From assembly GCA_030698695.1 (NCBI GenBank), contig JAUYMR010000017.1, positions 1-40,323 of the forward strand: a stretch of 40,323 bases of DNA. Direction: 5' to 3'. Origin of the DNA: a bacterium. GTDB taxonomy: Bacteria; Patescibacteriota; Minisyncoccia; UBA6257; WO2-44-18. Made by a program: the position numbers and the translations under genes. Shown here piece by piece: positions 1 to 7,211 of the stretch. The first letter of the stretch is position 1. Every line of letters starts with the position of its first letter. The notes under the pieces are model-generated. The model did no database searches, had not been told where the DNA came from, and was given only the letters and a program-made list of their open reading frames with translations.

Positions 1-32
1 AATTCGGGAATTTTTGGCGGGAATGCGTTTGT

Positions 33-51
33 GTCGCGCCTTCGGCGCGAC
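33..51. repeat. Short perfect inverted repeat
   Basis: GTCGCGCC and GGCGCGAC form an 8-bp perfect stem around a 3-nt loop. No T-run follows on either strand, so I do not call it a terminator. It lies just beyond the 3' end of tRNA-Ser (minus strand), so it could stabilise the end of that transcript. Function unknown. Confidence 0.4.
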
Positions 52-84
52 CCCATTTCGGCTTCCAATTGCGATTTCCAATTT

Positions 85-172
85 TGGCGGAGGGGGAGGG
101 ATTCGAACCCTCGATACCTTGCGGTATGCGTCGTTTCCAACGACGTGCACTAGGCCACTATGCGACCCCTCC
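85..172 (-). tRNA. tRNA-Ser (anticodon GGA), CCA encoded
   Basis: On the minus strand the acceptor stem GGAGGGG pairs with CCCCTCC, followed by discriminator G and an encoded CCA. The anticodon stem CGTCG/CGACG closes the loop TTGGAAA, giving anticodon GGA (codons UCC/UCU). The long variable arm ATACCGCAAGGTAT is the class II hallmark of tRNA-Ser, and the T loop reads GGTTCGAATCC. A 30-nt stretch covering its 5' part (146-175) recurs at 412-461 on the far side of the GIY-YIG gene. Confidence 0.97.
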
Positions 173-186
173 ATATTTCTTTTTAT

Positions 187-405
187 TTACTCGCGTTTAT
201 AACCCTTCTTGTATTCTAACTCGAGCTTGATAGATTCTTGTTCTGTGGCCATCATTATCTTCTCAAGAAGCATGAATGGTCTCCTAGATTTAGTTGATTG
301 AATCTTGCCGGAATTATGTTCTTTAAATCGTCGATCGAGATTATTAGTTCGACCAGTGTATAAATTTCCATCCTTCGTACTTCTAAGAATATAAACTAAA
401 AACAT
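187..405 (-). CDS. GIY-YIG domain protein (UPF0213/YhbQ-like)
   Basis: A 72-aa single-domain protein. The GIY-equivalent is VYIL near residue 4 and the YIG-equivalent is LYTG near residue 16, followed by an RR pair, the HNSGK segment and STKSRRP, as in small UPF0213-type GIY-YIG proteins. The family fold is that of structure-specific or homing nucleases, but the in vivo role of these tiny members is not established. The start ATG has no Shine-Dalgarno sequence. The gene sits between an intact tRNA-Ser (14 bp downstream) and a disrupted copy of that tRNA's 5' end (6 bp upstream), which suggests it arrived by an event that duplicated tRNA sequence. Single-domain GIY-YIG proteins are common in CPR genomes, so a cellular rather than mobile role is also possible. 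Confidence 0.85.
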   Translation of the reverse strand: MFLVYILRSTKDGNLYTGRTNNLDRRFKEHNSGKIQSTKSRRPFMLLEKIMMATEQESIKLELEYKKGYKRE

Positions 406-411
406 AATGTA

Positions 412-461
412 TGCACTAGGCCCCTGCCTGCCGGCAGGCAGGACTATGCGACCCCTCCATA
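412..461 (-). repeat. Disrupted partial copy of the tRNA-Ser 5' region
   Basis: The plus-strand bases TGCACTAGGCC (412-422) and ACTATGCGACCCCTCCATA (443-461) together match 146-175 exactly. They are split by a 20-bp perfect palindrome. The copy holds only the acceptor 5' strand and D-arm region, so it cannot make a tRNA. Minus-strand TATTAT/TATATT boxes at about 469-477 lie at promoter distance from it. It may therefore mark the original tRNA 5' end, with the GIY-YIG gene inserted downstream. Confidence 0.85.
423..442. repeat. Perfect 20-bp REP-like palindrome
   Basis: CCTGCCTGCCGGCAGGCAGG is fully self-complementary and interrupts the partial tRNA-Ser copy exactly between GGCC and ACTATG, with no target duplication. 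A related imperfect palindrome (8 of 10 half-site positions shared) lies at 20357-20376 between dnaK and dnaJ, so it belongs to a dispersed palindrome family in this genome. Confidence 0.8.
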
Positions 462-599
462 AGCTGAATATATAATAACTCAGGTATTATTGTTAATCAA
501 TTTAAAAATCATGATTTTGCAATTATCTCATTGATGTTGAATATAACGCCGCGCTATATATAAACTCCGAGTAGCCAGTAGCTTTTTAAAGAGTTAAAC

Positions 600-629
600 T
601 TGAGTAACTGTGATTAGAATGATTATAAT
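600..629 (+). promoter_or_regulatory. Promoter for the site-2 protease gene
   Basis: TTGAGT at 600-605 and TATAAT at 624-629 with an 18-nt spacer. The expected start point near 636 leaves a leader of only about 8 nt before the ATG at 644, and no Shine-Dalgarno sequence is present. Confidence 0.65.
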
Positions 630-643
630 CAATTTAATAACCA

Positions 644-1285
644 ATGAATGAATTTTTAATAATAATTTTTCAATTAGTGGTTTTCCTTTTTTCAGTCATG
701 ATTCACGAAGTGGCTCATGGCGCGGTGGCTTTGAAGCTAGGAGATACGACAGCTAAGGATGCCGGGCGTCTCACTTTGAATCCGCTTAAACATCTGGATT
801 TTTTCGGGTCTATTTTGTTGCCGCTGTCATTATATATAATATCTCAAGGAAGTTTTATCTTGGGGTGGGCTAAGCCGGTTCCTTATAATCCTTATAATTT
901 AAAAAATCCCAAAAAAGGCGCCGGATTGATAGCCGCCGCCGGACCCTTAACCAATATTACAATAGCTGTTATTTTCGGAATTTTGATTAGAATCGCGGGC
1001 ATATTTCCAATTAACGAGTTCGTGGGAATGTTGTTGCTAATGTTTAATATAGTTGTTTTCGTGAATGTGCTATTGGCTATATTTAATTTATTGCCATTGC
1101 CGCCCCTAGACGGATCGGGTATCTTATTTTCGTTATTGCCAGAGAAGTGGTCAATGGTTCGGCAGTGGTTGCAGCGCTACGGGTTTTATCTGTTATTTTT
1201 CTTTATTTTTTTCGGTTTTCAATTAATCATTCCCGTAATTATGTTTTTATATAGATTGATAGTCGGATCAGCCAGTGTTTTGTAG
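644..1285 (+). CDS. Site-2 protease family (M50) intramembrane metalloprotease
   Basis: A 213-aa polytopic membrane protein. The zinc-binding HEVAH motif lies in the first helix (H21, E22, H25), and the second conserved motif NLLPLPPLDGSGI near residue 150 supplies the third metal ligand, Asp. There is no PDZ domain, so it belongs to the compact bacterial S2P group rather than the RseP type. It is predicted to cleave membrane-embedded substrates; the substrate is unknown. It stands alone ahead of the ribosomal cluster with its own promoter and a leader of about 8 nt. The next gene, rpsL, has a separate promoter starting 14 nt after the stop. Confidence 0.9.
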   Translation: MNEFLIIIFQLVVFLFSVMIHEVAHGAVALKLGDTTAKDAGRLTLNPLKHLDFFGSILLPLSLYIISQGSFILGWAKPVPYNPYNLKNPKKGAGLIAAAGPLTNITIAVIFGILIRIAGIFPINEFVGMLLLMFNIVVFVNVLLAIFNLLPLPPLDGSGILFSLLPEKWSMVRQWLQRYGFYLLFFFIFFGFQLIIPVIMFLYRLIVGSASVL

Positions 1286-1298
1286 CGAACGTTAATCG

Positions 1299-1328
1299 TT
1301 GACACTTACTATTAATATTTGATAGAAT
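1299..1328 (+). promoter_or_regulatory. rpsL operon promoter
   Basis: Consensus -35 TTGACA at 1299-1304, 18-nt spacer, extended -10 TGATAGAAT with the hexamer at 1323-1328. Only 7 nt separate the -10 from the rpsL ATG, so transcription should start at or one base before the start codon. Confidence 0.75.
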
Positions 1329-1335
1329 CTTTGTT

Positions 1336-1743
1336 ATGCCGACCATCAGGCAATTAGTTAAAAAAGGTAGAAAGAATATTGTGGGCAAATCTAAAGCTCC
1401 GGCTTTGTTGCGTTATTTTAATACGATTCAAAACAAACCAGTCAGATCGCCGTCGCCATTTAAGCGTGGAGTATGTGTTAAGGTTTTCACCACTACACCC
1501 AAAAAACCGAACTCAGCTTTGCGCAAAGTAGCTAGAGTGAGATTAACCAACGGCATGGAGGTTACCGCTTATATTCCGGGTGAGGGTCATAATTTACAAG
1601 AACATTCGGTAGTTGTTATCCGTGGCGGTCGCGTCAAAGATCTCCCGGGTGTTCGTTATCATATTGTTAGAGGTGTTTTAGATACAGCCGGAGTTGAAAG
1701 AAGGCAACAGAGAAGTAAGTATGGCGCCAAGACGCCTAAATAG
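1336..1743 (+). CDS. rpsL: 30S ribosomal protein uS12
   Basis: A 135-aa S12, which forms part of the decoding centre. The conserved [20 protein letters not shown] block and [12 protein letters not shown], then [18 protein letters not shown], are intact, including the lysines mutated in streptomycin resistance. The N-terminal part after SKAPAL carries an extra segment of about 12 residues before FKRGVC, like the longer Gram-positive form rather than the E. coli form. It is first in rpsL-rpsG-fusA. There is no Shine-Dalgarno sequence and the promoter geometry predicts a leaderless mRNA, which is unusual for a highly expressed ribosomal protein. Confidence 0.98.
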   Translation: MPTIRQLVKKGRKNIVGKSKAPALLRYFNTIQNKPVRSPSPFKRGVCVKVFTTTPKKPNSALRKVARVRLTNGMEVTAYIPGEGHNLQEHSVVVIRGGRVKDLPGVRYHIVRGVLDTAGVERRQQRSKYGAKTPK

Positions 1744-1790
1744 TTGATTAGTTACTCAGTTAAATGGTTAATTAGAAAAACAAAAAAGCA

Positions 1791-2258
1791 ATGCGTAAAA
1801 AACGTAATTATAAAAGAGATCATAAACCAGATTTTAAATTCGGCAGTGTCGCCGCCGGTCGTTTTATTAGTTATTTGATGTATGACGGCAAAAAATTGAC
1901 AGCTCAGAAAGTTTTTAACGATGCCATGGAAACGGTTCATAAAATTGCCAAACAAGAACCCTTAGCGGTTTTTGAGAAAGCTCTAGAGAATGCTTCGCCA
2001 TTGGTTGAGGTGTCCACTCGTCGCGTTGGCGGCGCCAATTATCAAGTTCCCAGAGAAGTCAGGCCCGAAAGAAAATTTATGTTGGCGACTCGTTGGATTA
2101 TCCAGGCCGCTAGAACTAAAAAAGGCAAACCTATGGCCGATAGATTGGCTGAGGAAATTTTGGCCGCCTCTAAAAATGAAGGCGCGGCTATTAAGAAAAA
2201 ACAAGATACTCATCGCATCGCCGAAGCTAACAGGGCGTTTGCTCACTTCGCCAGATAA
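1791..2258 (+). CDS. rpsG: 30S ribosomal protein uS7
   Basis: A 155-aa S7, the primary 16S rRNA 3'-domain binder that nucleates the small-subunit head. Diagnostic segments are FGSVAAGRFISYLMYDGKK, the RRVGGANYQVPREVRPERK beta-hairpin region, and HRIAEANRAFAHFAR at the C-terminus. It begins 47 nt after rpsL and 54 nt before fusA, the usual str-operon order. No Shine-Dalgarno sequence precedes the ATG, only an A-rich stretch. Confidence 0.98.
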   Translation: MRKKRNYKRDHKPDFKFGSVAAGRFISYLMYDGKKLTAQKVFNDAMETVHKIAKQEPLAVFEKALENASPLVEVSTRRVGGANYQVPREVRPERKFMLATRWIIQAARTKKGKPMADRLAEEILAASKNEGAAIKKKQDTHRIAEANRAFAHFAR

Positions 2259-2312
2259 TAAACAGCGAAGTGTCTGGTTTTAAGATTTAAGACACGTAAT
2301 ACATGAAACATC

Positions 2313-4451
2313 ATGGCTAGATTATATCCCATAGAAAAAGTCAGAGACATCGGCGTCATTGCTCATATTGATGCTGGCAAAACCACTGTTACCGAGCGCA
2401 TTCTTTTTTATACTGGCGTTTCTCACAAAATTGGCGAAGTGCATACCGGTGATACGGTTATGGATTGGATGGAACAAGAGCGTGAACGCGGCATTACTAT
2501 TACGGCCGCCGCCACGACTTGTTTTTGGGTGCCAACTTATCGTCGCGCCGAAGGTTTAACTAGCGGTTTAAACGAGGACGAAGTTAAAAAGCAATACGAG
2601 CATCGTTTTAATATCATTGATACGCCGGGACACATTGATTTTACTGTTGAGGTTAAACGTTCTATGCGCGTGCTTGATGGCGCGGTAGTGGTTTTTGATG
2701 GCGTCGCTGGAGTAGAGCCACAATCAGAAACAAATTGGCGCTATGCCGATGAATATAAAGTTCCACGACTTTGTTTTATTAATAAACTGGACCGCATGGG
2801 GGCCAACTTTGAATCGGATATCAAATCCATCAAAGAAAGATTAACTCCTAACGCCATACCTATTCAGATTCCGATCGGTGTCGAGGGCGATTTTGAGGGC
2901 GTGGTGGATCTTATCAAGATGAAGGCCTATTATTTTGAAGGAGAAAGGGGCGCCAGTATTATTGAGAAAGATATCCCCAGCGAGTCGCAAGAAGCGGCCA
3001 AAAAATATAGACAAGAATTAATAGAGAAGATTGTTGAACAGGATGACCAACTGATGGCGTCATATTTAGATGGCAAAGAGCCGAGCGTGGAAGACCTCAA
3101 GAGGGTATTGCGTCAGGCTACTTTAAAAATTACTATAATTCCTATTTTATGCGGATCAGCTTTAAAAAATAAAGGGGTGCAATTGGTATTGGACGCGGTT
3201 ATAGATTTTCTACCTTCACCTGCCGATTTGCCACCAGTTAAGGGCTTAGATGTTAAAACCGGAGCAGAATTAGAACGCCATCCCAACGATGACGATCCGA
3301 CCGCGGCTCTGGCTTTCAAAATTGCCAATGATCCATTCGTGGGATCGTTGGGTTATTTCCGGGTTTATTCCGGAGTTGTTAAAAAGGGCAGTTATATTTT
3401 TAATTCCACTAAAAACGTCCAAGAGAGAATCGGGCGCATTGTTCGTTTACATGCTGATAAGCGCGAAGAAGTTGATGAAGTGCCATCGGGCGATATCGCG
3501 GCCATAGTCGGTTTGAAGAGTACTACTACCGGTGATACTTTATGTGATCCGGATCACCCGATTATCTTAGAAAAAATTGATTTTCCAGAGCCGGTTATTT
3601 CCATTCGTGTTGAGCCAAAAACCAAAGCTGATCAGGAAAAGATGGGCATTGCTTTGCGTCGTCTAGCCGAAGAAGATCCGACTTTTCGGGTTGCCGGCGA
3701 TATGGAGACCGGCGAAACTATTATTTCCGGCATGGGAGAGTTGCATTTGGAAATTATCGTTGATCGTATGAAGAGAGAATTTAAGGTAGAGGCCAGTACC
3801 GGCCGACCACAGGTCGCCTACAAGGAAACCATTAAAGGGACTGCCGATGCCGAGGGTAAATATATCAGACAATCTGGCGGACGCGGTCAATATGGTCATG
3901 TTCGGATTAAGCTACAACCGAATGAGCGCGGCAAGGGTTTTGAATTTATAAATGAGATTAAAGGAGGGGCCATTCCGCAAGAATTTATTCCGGCGATTGA
4001 AAAGGGTATTAAAGAAGCTATGGATAGGGGCGTGGTGGCTGGCTATCCTTTTGTAGATACGATAGTTAGCTTGTATGACGGATCTTATCACGACGTGGAT
4101 TCATCTGAGGCGGCTTTTAAAATAGCCGGTTCTATGGCCTTTCAAGAGGGCGCCAAAAGGGCTAAGGCGATTTTGTTGGAGCCCATTATGAAAGTTCAAG
4201 CTATTGCTCCTGCGGAATTTTTGGGTGATATAACTGGAGATCTTAGTTCCAAACGCGGCAAGATTGAAGCCATGAATGATCGTGGCAATCTTAAAGTGGT
4301 AGATGTTAACGTGCCTTTGTCAGAAATGTTCGGCTACGCGACTAAATTGCGCTCCATGACGCAGGGCCGAGGTTCTTTCAGTATGGAATTTAATAGTTAT
4401 GAAGAAGTTCCGGCTAGCGTGGCTCAGTTGATTATAGAAGGGAAGAAATAA
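2313..4451 (+). CDS. fusA: Elongation factor G
   Basis: A 712-aa translocase GTPase. G1 AHIDAGKTT (17-25), G3 DTPGH (103-107) and G4 NKLDRMG are present, and the domain IV segment [14 protein letters not shown] and C-terminal [20 protein letters not shown] are intact. Between FW (71-72) and the G3 loop there is an insertion of about 15 residues compared with E. coli EF-G, next to the effector region. It is last in the str cluster; tuf does not follow, and pilin genes come next with their own promoter. It should drive mRNA-tRNA translocation and ribosome recycling. Confidence 0.98.
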   Translation: MARLYPIEKVRDIGVIAHIDAGKTTVTERILFYTGVSHKIGEVHTGDTVMDWMEQERERGITITAAATTCFWVPTYRRAEGLTSGLNEDEVKKQYEHRFNIIDTPGHIDFTVEVKRSMRVLDGAVVVFDGVAGVEPQSETNWRYADEYKVPRLCFINKLDRMGANFESDIKSIKERLTPNAIPIQIPIGVEGDFEGVVDLIKMKAYYFEGERGASIIEKDIPSESQEAAKKYRQELIEKIVEQDDQLMASYLDGKEPSVEDLKRVLRQATLKITIIPILCGSALKNKGVQLVLDAVIDFLPSPADLPPVKGLDVKTGAELERHPNDDDPTAALAFKIANDPFVGSLGYFRVYSGVVKKGSYIFNSTKNVQERIGRIVRLHADKREEVDEVPSGDIAAIVGLKSTTTGDTLCDPDHPIILEKIDFPEPVISIRVEPKTKADQEKMGIALRRLAEEDPTFRVAGDMETGETIISGMGELHLEIIVDRMKREFKVEASTGRPQVAYKETIKGTADAEGKYIRQSGGRGQYGHVRIKLQPNERGKGFEFINEIKGGAIPQEFIPAIEKGIKEAMDRGVVAGYPFVDTIVSLYDGSYHDVDSSEAAFKIAGSMAFQEGAKRAKAILLEPIMKVQAIAPAEFLGDITGDLSSKRGKIEAMNDRGNLKVVDVNVPLSEMFGYATKLRSMTQGRGSFSMEFNSYEEVPASVAQLIIEGKK

Positions 4452-4464
4452 TAAGTTTTAGGTG

Positions 4465-4492
4465 TTGGGTATCAAGTGTCAGGTGTTATAAT
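4465..4492 (+). promoter_or_regulatory. Promoter of the first pilin-like gene
   Basis: TTGGGT at 4465-4470, 16-nt spacer, extended -10 TGTTATAAT with hexamer at 4487-4492. The ATG at 4499 follows after exactly 6 nt, which predicts a leaderless start. Confidence 0.65.
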
Positions 4493-4498
4493 ATAATA

Positions 4499-4969
4499 AT
4501 GGATCGGTCTAGCGGAGTTACTTTAATTGAGGTCGTGATATATACCGGCATCGTGGCGATTTTTTTGGCTCTATCTTTTTTGGTGGTGGGGCAATTTTTA
4601 GAATATGGCGATCGTTTGCAGATAAGTAGGAATCTTAACGAGACTCAGAGATTCATTGTTCAAAAGTTTAATTGGGCCATGAGCGGAGCTCAAAATATAA
4701 ATGAGCCGTCGTTGGGCAGTAGCGGTGTCGTGTTATCTATTGATAAGACTGGTTTTGCCGAGAATCCTTTGGTGTTGGATTCTTTTGATGGGGTTTTGAG
4801 ACTGACGTCGGGCATAAATCAACCGGTAGAATTGAATCACAACGCGGTCATCTCGGATTTGTTGTTTGAACATTTGGATTTTTCCGGTCAGTCAGCTATT
4901 AGAATGACTGCCACGTTGACCAATGATTTCGCCAGCACGACTATTGATACGACTGTGATTTACGAATGA
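4499..4969 (+). CDS. Type IV prepilin-like protein (minor pilin/pseudopilin)
   Basis: A 156-aa protein with a class III signal: a short MDRSSG leader, then VTLIEVVIYTGIVAIFLALS, with the Glu5 of the mature protein (E11) needed for pilin assembly and methylation. The expected prepilin peptidase cut is after G6. The remainder is a hydrophilic C-terminal domain resembling PilW/PilV-like minor pilins, not assigned further. Its last 4 nt overlap the next gene (ATGA), indicating translational coupling. It is predicted to start leaderless from its own promoter. Confidence 0.85.
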   Translation: MDRSSGVTLIEVVIYTGIVAIFLALSFLVVGQFLEYGDRLQISRNLNETQRFIVQKFNWAMSGAQNINEPSLGSSGVVLSIDKTGFAENPLVLDSFDGVLRLTSGINQPVELNHNAVISDLLFEHLDFSGQSAIRMTATLTNDFASTTIDTTVIYE

Positions 4970-5367
4970 AAAAAATTTTTGAACAAAAAAATAGCGGCTA
5001 TATTGCCGTGGTAACATCAGTCATTTTGGGAATGCTGATGCTGATGATCGCTGTTACATTAAGTTTGTCATCTTTCGGTTCTCGTTTGAATAATCTGGAT
5101 TTCTACAATAAACAAACCAGCTATTTTGTAGCCCTTTCTTGTTTGGATAAGACATTGTTGGAGCTTTCTAAAGACAGCAATTACGGCGGCGATGCCACTA
5201 CTACCGTAGATAGTTTTGAATGTTTCGCGTTTCCCATTGAGATTGACGGCAATAATAAAATTATTAAGTCCAGATCGCGGGTAAACGGCGCGACTACGAA
5301 TTTACTATTGACTATTGAGTCCGAGACCTTATCCACAATATCATTAGAAGAGGTGGGAAAATTCTGA
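4966..5367 (+). CDS. Membrane-anchored pilus-associated protein (PilX-like position)
   Basis: A 133-aa protein with one N-terminal helix at about residues 11-34 (GYIAVVTSVILGMLMLMIAV) and a small extracytoplasmic domain. The prepilin GFTLIE box is degenerate (SGYIAVVTS, no Glu5), as in PilX-like minor components. Two cysteines (in SCLDK and ECFAF) could form a disulfide. It overlaps the upstream prepilin by 4 nt, so the two are cotranslated. Assignment rests on context and topology. Confidence 0.65.
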   Translation: MKKIFEQKNSGYIAVVTSVILGMLMLMIAVTLSLSSFGSRLNNLDFYNKQTSYFVALSCLDKTLLELSKDSNYGGDATTTVDSFECFAFPIEIDGNNKIIKSRSRVNGATTNLLLTIESETLSTISLEEVGKF

Positions 5368-5407
5368 TATACTAAAAATGATCTTGAAAGGTCGAGAAAA
5401 AATATTA

Positions 5408-5490
5408 CGGATAGACGTTGATAATATGCGGATAGACGCCGATCACCGATCTGTGATCCGTGCCGATCAGCTCTCAATCTGTGTCCATCT
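5408..5490. repeat. Degenerate repeat-rich intergenic stretch
   Basis: CGGATAGACG occurs twice (5408-5417 and 5429-5438). GATCAC (5441-5446) and GTGATC (5453-5458) make a small inverted repeat, followed by ATCTGTGATCCG and ATCTGTGTCCATCTG-type motifs. It looks like a decayed dispersed repeat between two pilin genes. No ORF of note. Confidence 0.4.
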
Positions 5491-5500
5491 GTAAACATAT

Positions 5501-5546
5501 ATGAAGAAAGGCTTTACCCCGTTAGAAATCTAACAAGCGGAGTAAA
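5501..5546 (+). other. Ten-codon prepilin-like leader ORF with overlapping hairpin
   Basis: ATG at 5501 opens an ORF reading MKKGFTPLEI then TAA at 5531-5533, a near copy of a prepilin leader (MKKGFTLIEI). The same bases form a hairpin: TTTAC (5513-5517) with GTAAA (5542-5546), CCG (5519-5521) with CGG (5538-5540), and an inner TTAG/CTAA stem. It sits 63 nt before the real pilin gene. It may be a leader peptide/attenuator or the stump of a broken pilin gene. Confidence 0.45.
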
Positions 5547-5595
5547 TCGTTTTTTCAAGATTAGAATTAATAAGATATCAACGTTAAGAAAATCT

Positions 5596-6045
5596 ATGAT
5601 TAATAAAATTTCTAAACGAGGTTTTACTTTAATTGAATTATTGGTTGTGTTGGGCATTATCGCTGTCTTAGCCGCTATAGTTATTGTGGCTCTAAATCCA
5701 GCCAGACAATTTGCTCAAGCTCGTAATACGCAACGCGCTTCCAATGTTCGCACTTTATTGGATGCCACACAGCAAAGAATGGCTGACAATAGAGGAGTTT
5801 GGGATACTACTTGCGGATCCGCTACCGTGTCTTTGCCGACTTCTGCTACTGATATCGGTTCCGATACTGGTTTGATTGATTTGGAATCCTGCTTGGTTCC
5901 GACATACATTTCTACTATGGTTTTTGATCCAAGTACCGGCGATGCCGCTGATACTGATTATCAAATCGTTCAAGATGCTAATGGCCGTTTGACTGTAAGC
6001 GCTCCGGGCGCTGAATTGGGAGATGCGATTTCCGTTACTAGATAG
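5596..6045 (+). CDS. Type IV pilin (major pilin candidate)
   Basis: A 149-aa canonical prepilin. Leader MINKISKRG is cut before FTLIELLVVLGIIAVLAAIV, which has Phe1 and Glu5 of the mature pilin. The single long N-terminal helix is followed by a globular domain with two cysteines (TTCGS and ESCLV) that may form the D-region disulfide. The following terminator closes the unit, and the gene has no Shine-Dalgarno sequence. With the two upstream pilin-like genes it forms a pilin cassette; no assembly ATPase, platform protein or prepilin peptidase is in this window. Confidence 0.92.
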   Translation: MINKISKRGFTLIELLVVLGIIAVLAAIVIVALNPARQFAQARNTQRASNVRTLLDATQQRMADNRGVWDTTCGSATVSLPTSATDIGSDTGLIDLESCLVPTYISTMVFDPSTGDAADTDYQIVQDANGRLTVSAPGAELGDAISVTR

Positions 6046-6068
6046 TTCGTCGCATTGCAAATCGTCAC

Positions 6069-6098
6069 AAAATTCTCCGCTATTAAGCGGGGAATTTT
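6069..6098. terminator. Bidirectional terminator between pilin and fmt
   Basis: A 12-bp stem from AAAATTCTCCGC (6069-6080) and GCGGGGAATTTT (6087-6098) with a 6-nt loop; the stem ends in T-rich sequence on both strands. It lies between convergent genes, so it can serve both. Confidence 0.8.
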
Positions 6099-6101
6099 AA
6101 T

Positions 6102-6917
6102 TTAGATGTTGTTTATAAACTCTATCGCGCTATCAACTCGGCGCGGTTTTTTACTTTCATATTGAATAGTTTTTAGATCAAGTATTTTTATGCGTACGCC
6201 GTTTTTTATAACATAAGTCCCGGGATTGGGATTTAGAGCTTTGATTTTGCGGATTGTTTTTTCCAATGGCCCATTTTCCAAATCTAATAATCCATCCTCG
6301 GTGATAAATTTTTTGGTGTAGGTAGCTTCAGTCTCGTTTTGTGGTTGTGGAGTTAAAGAGTTGCTAATAAATTTAGGCAAATTTTCTATAAGTAGATTAG
6401 CGCTCAAATCGGCCAATTTCTTACTCAGTGTTTCGTAGTTATCATCATCAGCTATTGTTAGTGGCGATTTTGCCAAAACTGGCCCGTGGTCAACTTGGGC
6501 GTCCATAAGGATTAAAGCCGTACCAGTTTTTGTTTCGCCATTGAGTAAGGCGGTTTGTATCGGCGTGGCACCGCGATATTTTGGCAGCAATGATGGATGA
6601 ACTACAATAATTCCCATTTTGAAAGAGTCTATTATTTCTTGGGGCAATATTTTGGCGTAAGCGGCCAATATAGCGAAATCAAAATCGCCGAATTTCTTAA
6701 CCTCTAATCTGAAACTATCAACGTCCAGTGTTTTTGGTTGCCAAACAGGAATATTATTTCTTTCGGCAATGACTTTGGTTGGCGGGGGAGTGATTATTTT
6801 TTTTCGTCCGACTGGCTTATCGGGATTGCAAATTACCAGATCTGGTTTTAGAGTGTTTTGTATAAGTTTTTCCAAGATTGTGGCGGCAAAGTCGGGTGTG
6901 CCGAAAAATACAAACAT
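6102..6917 (-). CDS. fmt: Methionyl-tRNA formyltransferase, with an altered catalytic triad
   Basis: A 271-aa protein, shorter than the roughly 315-aa E. coli enzyme. The N-terminal FFGTPDFA, the loop HPSLLPKYRGATPIQ (107-121) and MDAQVDHGPVL (138-148) identify the formyl-THF transferase fold. The known E. coli triad is Asn106-His108-Asp144. Here His107 and Asp143 are present, but the Asn position is Val105 (the codon reads GTA). The C-terminal tRNA-binding domain is short. It would formylate Met-tRNAi for initiation; def lies 295 bp away on the other strand. Its ATG is 18 bp from the divergent gene at 6936, and a minus-strand TATTAT ends 7 nt before it. The substitution makes activity uncertain; a related formyltransferase role is possible. 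Confidence 0.88.
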   Translation of the reverse strand: MFVFFGTPDFAATILEKLIQNTLKPDLVICNPDKPVGRKKIITPPPTKVIAERNNIPVWQPKTLDVDSFRLEVKKFGDFDFAILAAYAKILPQEIIDSFKMGIIVVHPSLLPKYRGATPIQTALLNGETKTGTALILMDAQVDHGPVLAKSPLTIADDDNYETLSKKLADLSANLLIENLPKFISNSLTPQPQNETEATYTKKFITEDGLLDLENGPLEKTIRKIKALNPNPGTYVIKNGVRIKILDLKTIQYESKKPRRVDSAIEFINNI

Positions 6918-6923
6918 ATGAGT

Positions 6924-6930
6924 TATAATA
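6924..6930. promoter_or_regulatory. Overlapping divergent -10 elements
   Basis: TATAAT on the plus strand (6924-6929) ends 6 nt before the ATG at 6936. TATTAT on the minus strand (6930 to 6925) ends 7 nt before the fmt ATG at 6917. Both -10 boxes share five base pairs, so the two divergent leaderless starts should compete. No convincing -35 was seen for either. Confidence 0.55.
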
Positions 6931-6935
6931 ATATT

Positions 6936-7199
6936 ATGCAGTCGTTAGAAGAATACGGCAACAATTACCTAGCCGAACTTAAGAAAAGATCATCGCAATC
7001 CCGCGTTTCTAAATCATATCAGTTGGTGGGGTTAGAGATAGCGGGCATGCTGGGCGATTTTAAAAATAAATCGCTTTATATTAAGTTAGCTAAACAGCAT
7101 GGAGAGGACAAGATGAGGCGATTGGCTAAAAGCGTGCTTGATAGAAAGAATCTTAAAAATCCAGCGGCTTATTTTATGAAGGTATTGCATAGTGAATAG
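6936..7199 (+). CDS. Small conserved helical protein of unknown function
   Basis: An 87-aa soluble, basic, mostly helical protein. I start it at MQSLEEY rather than the upstream in-frame ATGs because those lie inside fmt and before the -10 box. The segment YQLVGLEIAGMLGDFKNKSLYIKLAKQHG, split here by a Gly at LGDF, ends in a C-terminal NPAAYFMKVL. I associate this pattern with small proteins of CPR genomes that lack a function. It is followed 12 nt later by def and is probably cotranscribed. No catalytic motif is visible. Confidence 0.75.
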   Translation: MQSLEEYGNNYLAELKKRSSQSRVSKSYQLVGLEIAGMLGDFKNKSLYIKLAKQHGEDKMRRLAKSVLDRKNLKNPAAYFMKVLHSE

Positions 7200-7211
7200 A
7201 GTTGTAAATTT

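Noticed and set aside
14-202. 62-aa plus-strand ORF
   Set aside because: It runs straight through the tRNA-Ser gene; the T-arm sequence is read as GIRTLDT, a common artefact of tRNA translation.
412-461. A second tRNA-Ser gene
   Set aside because: Only the 5' part is present and it is split by a palindrome; the anticodon, variable and T arms are missing.
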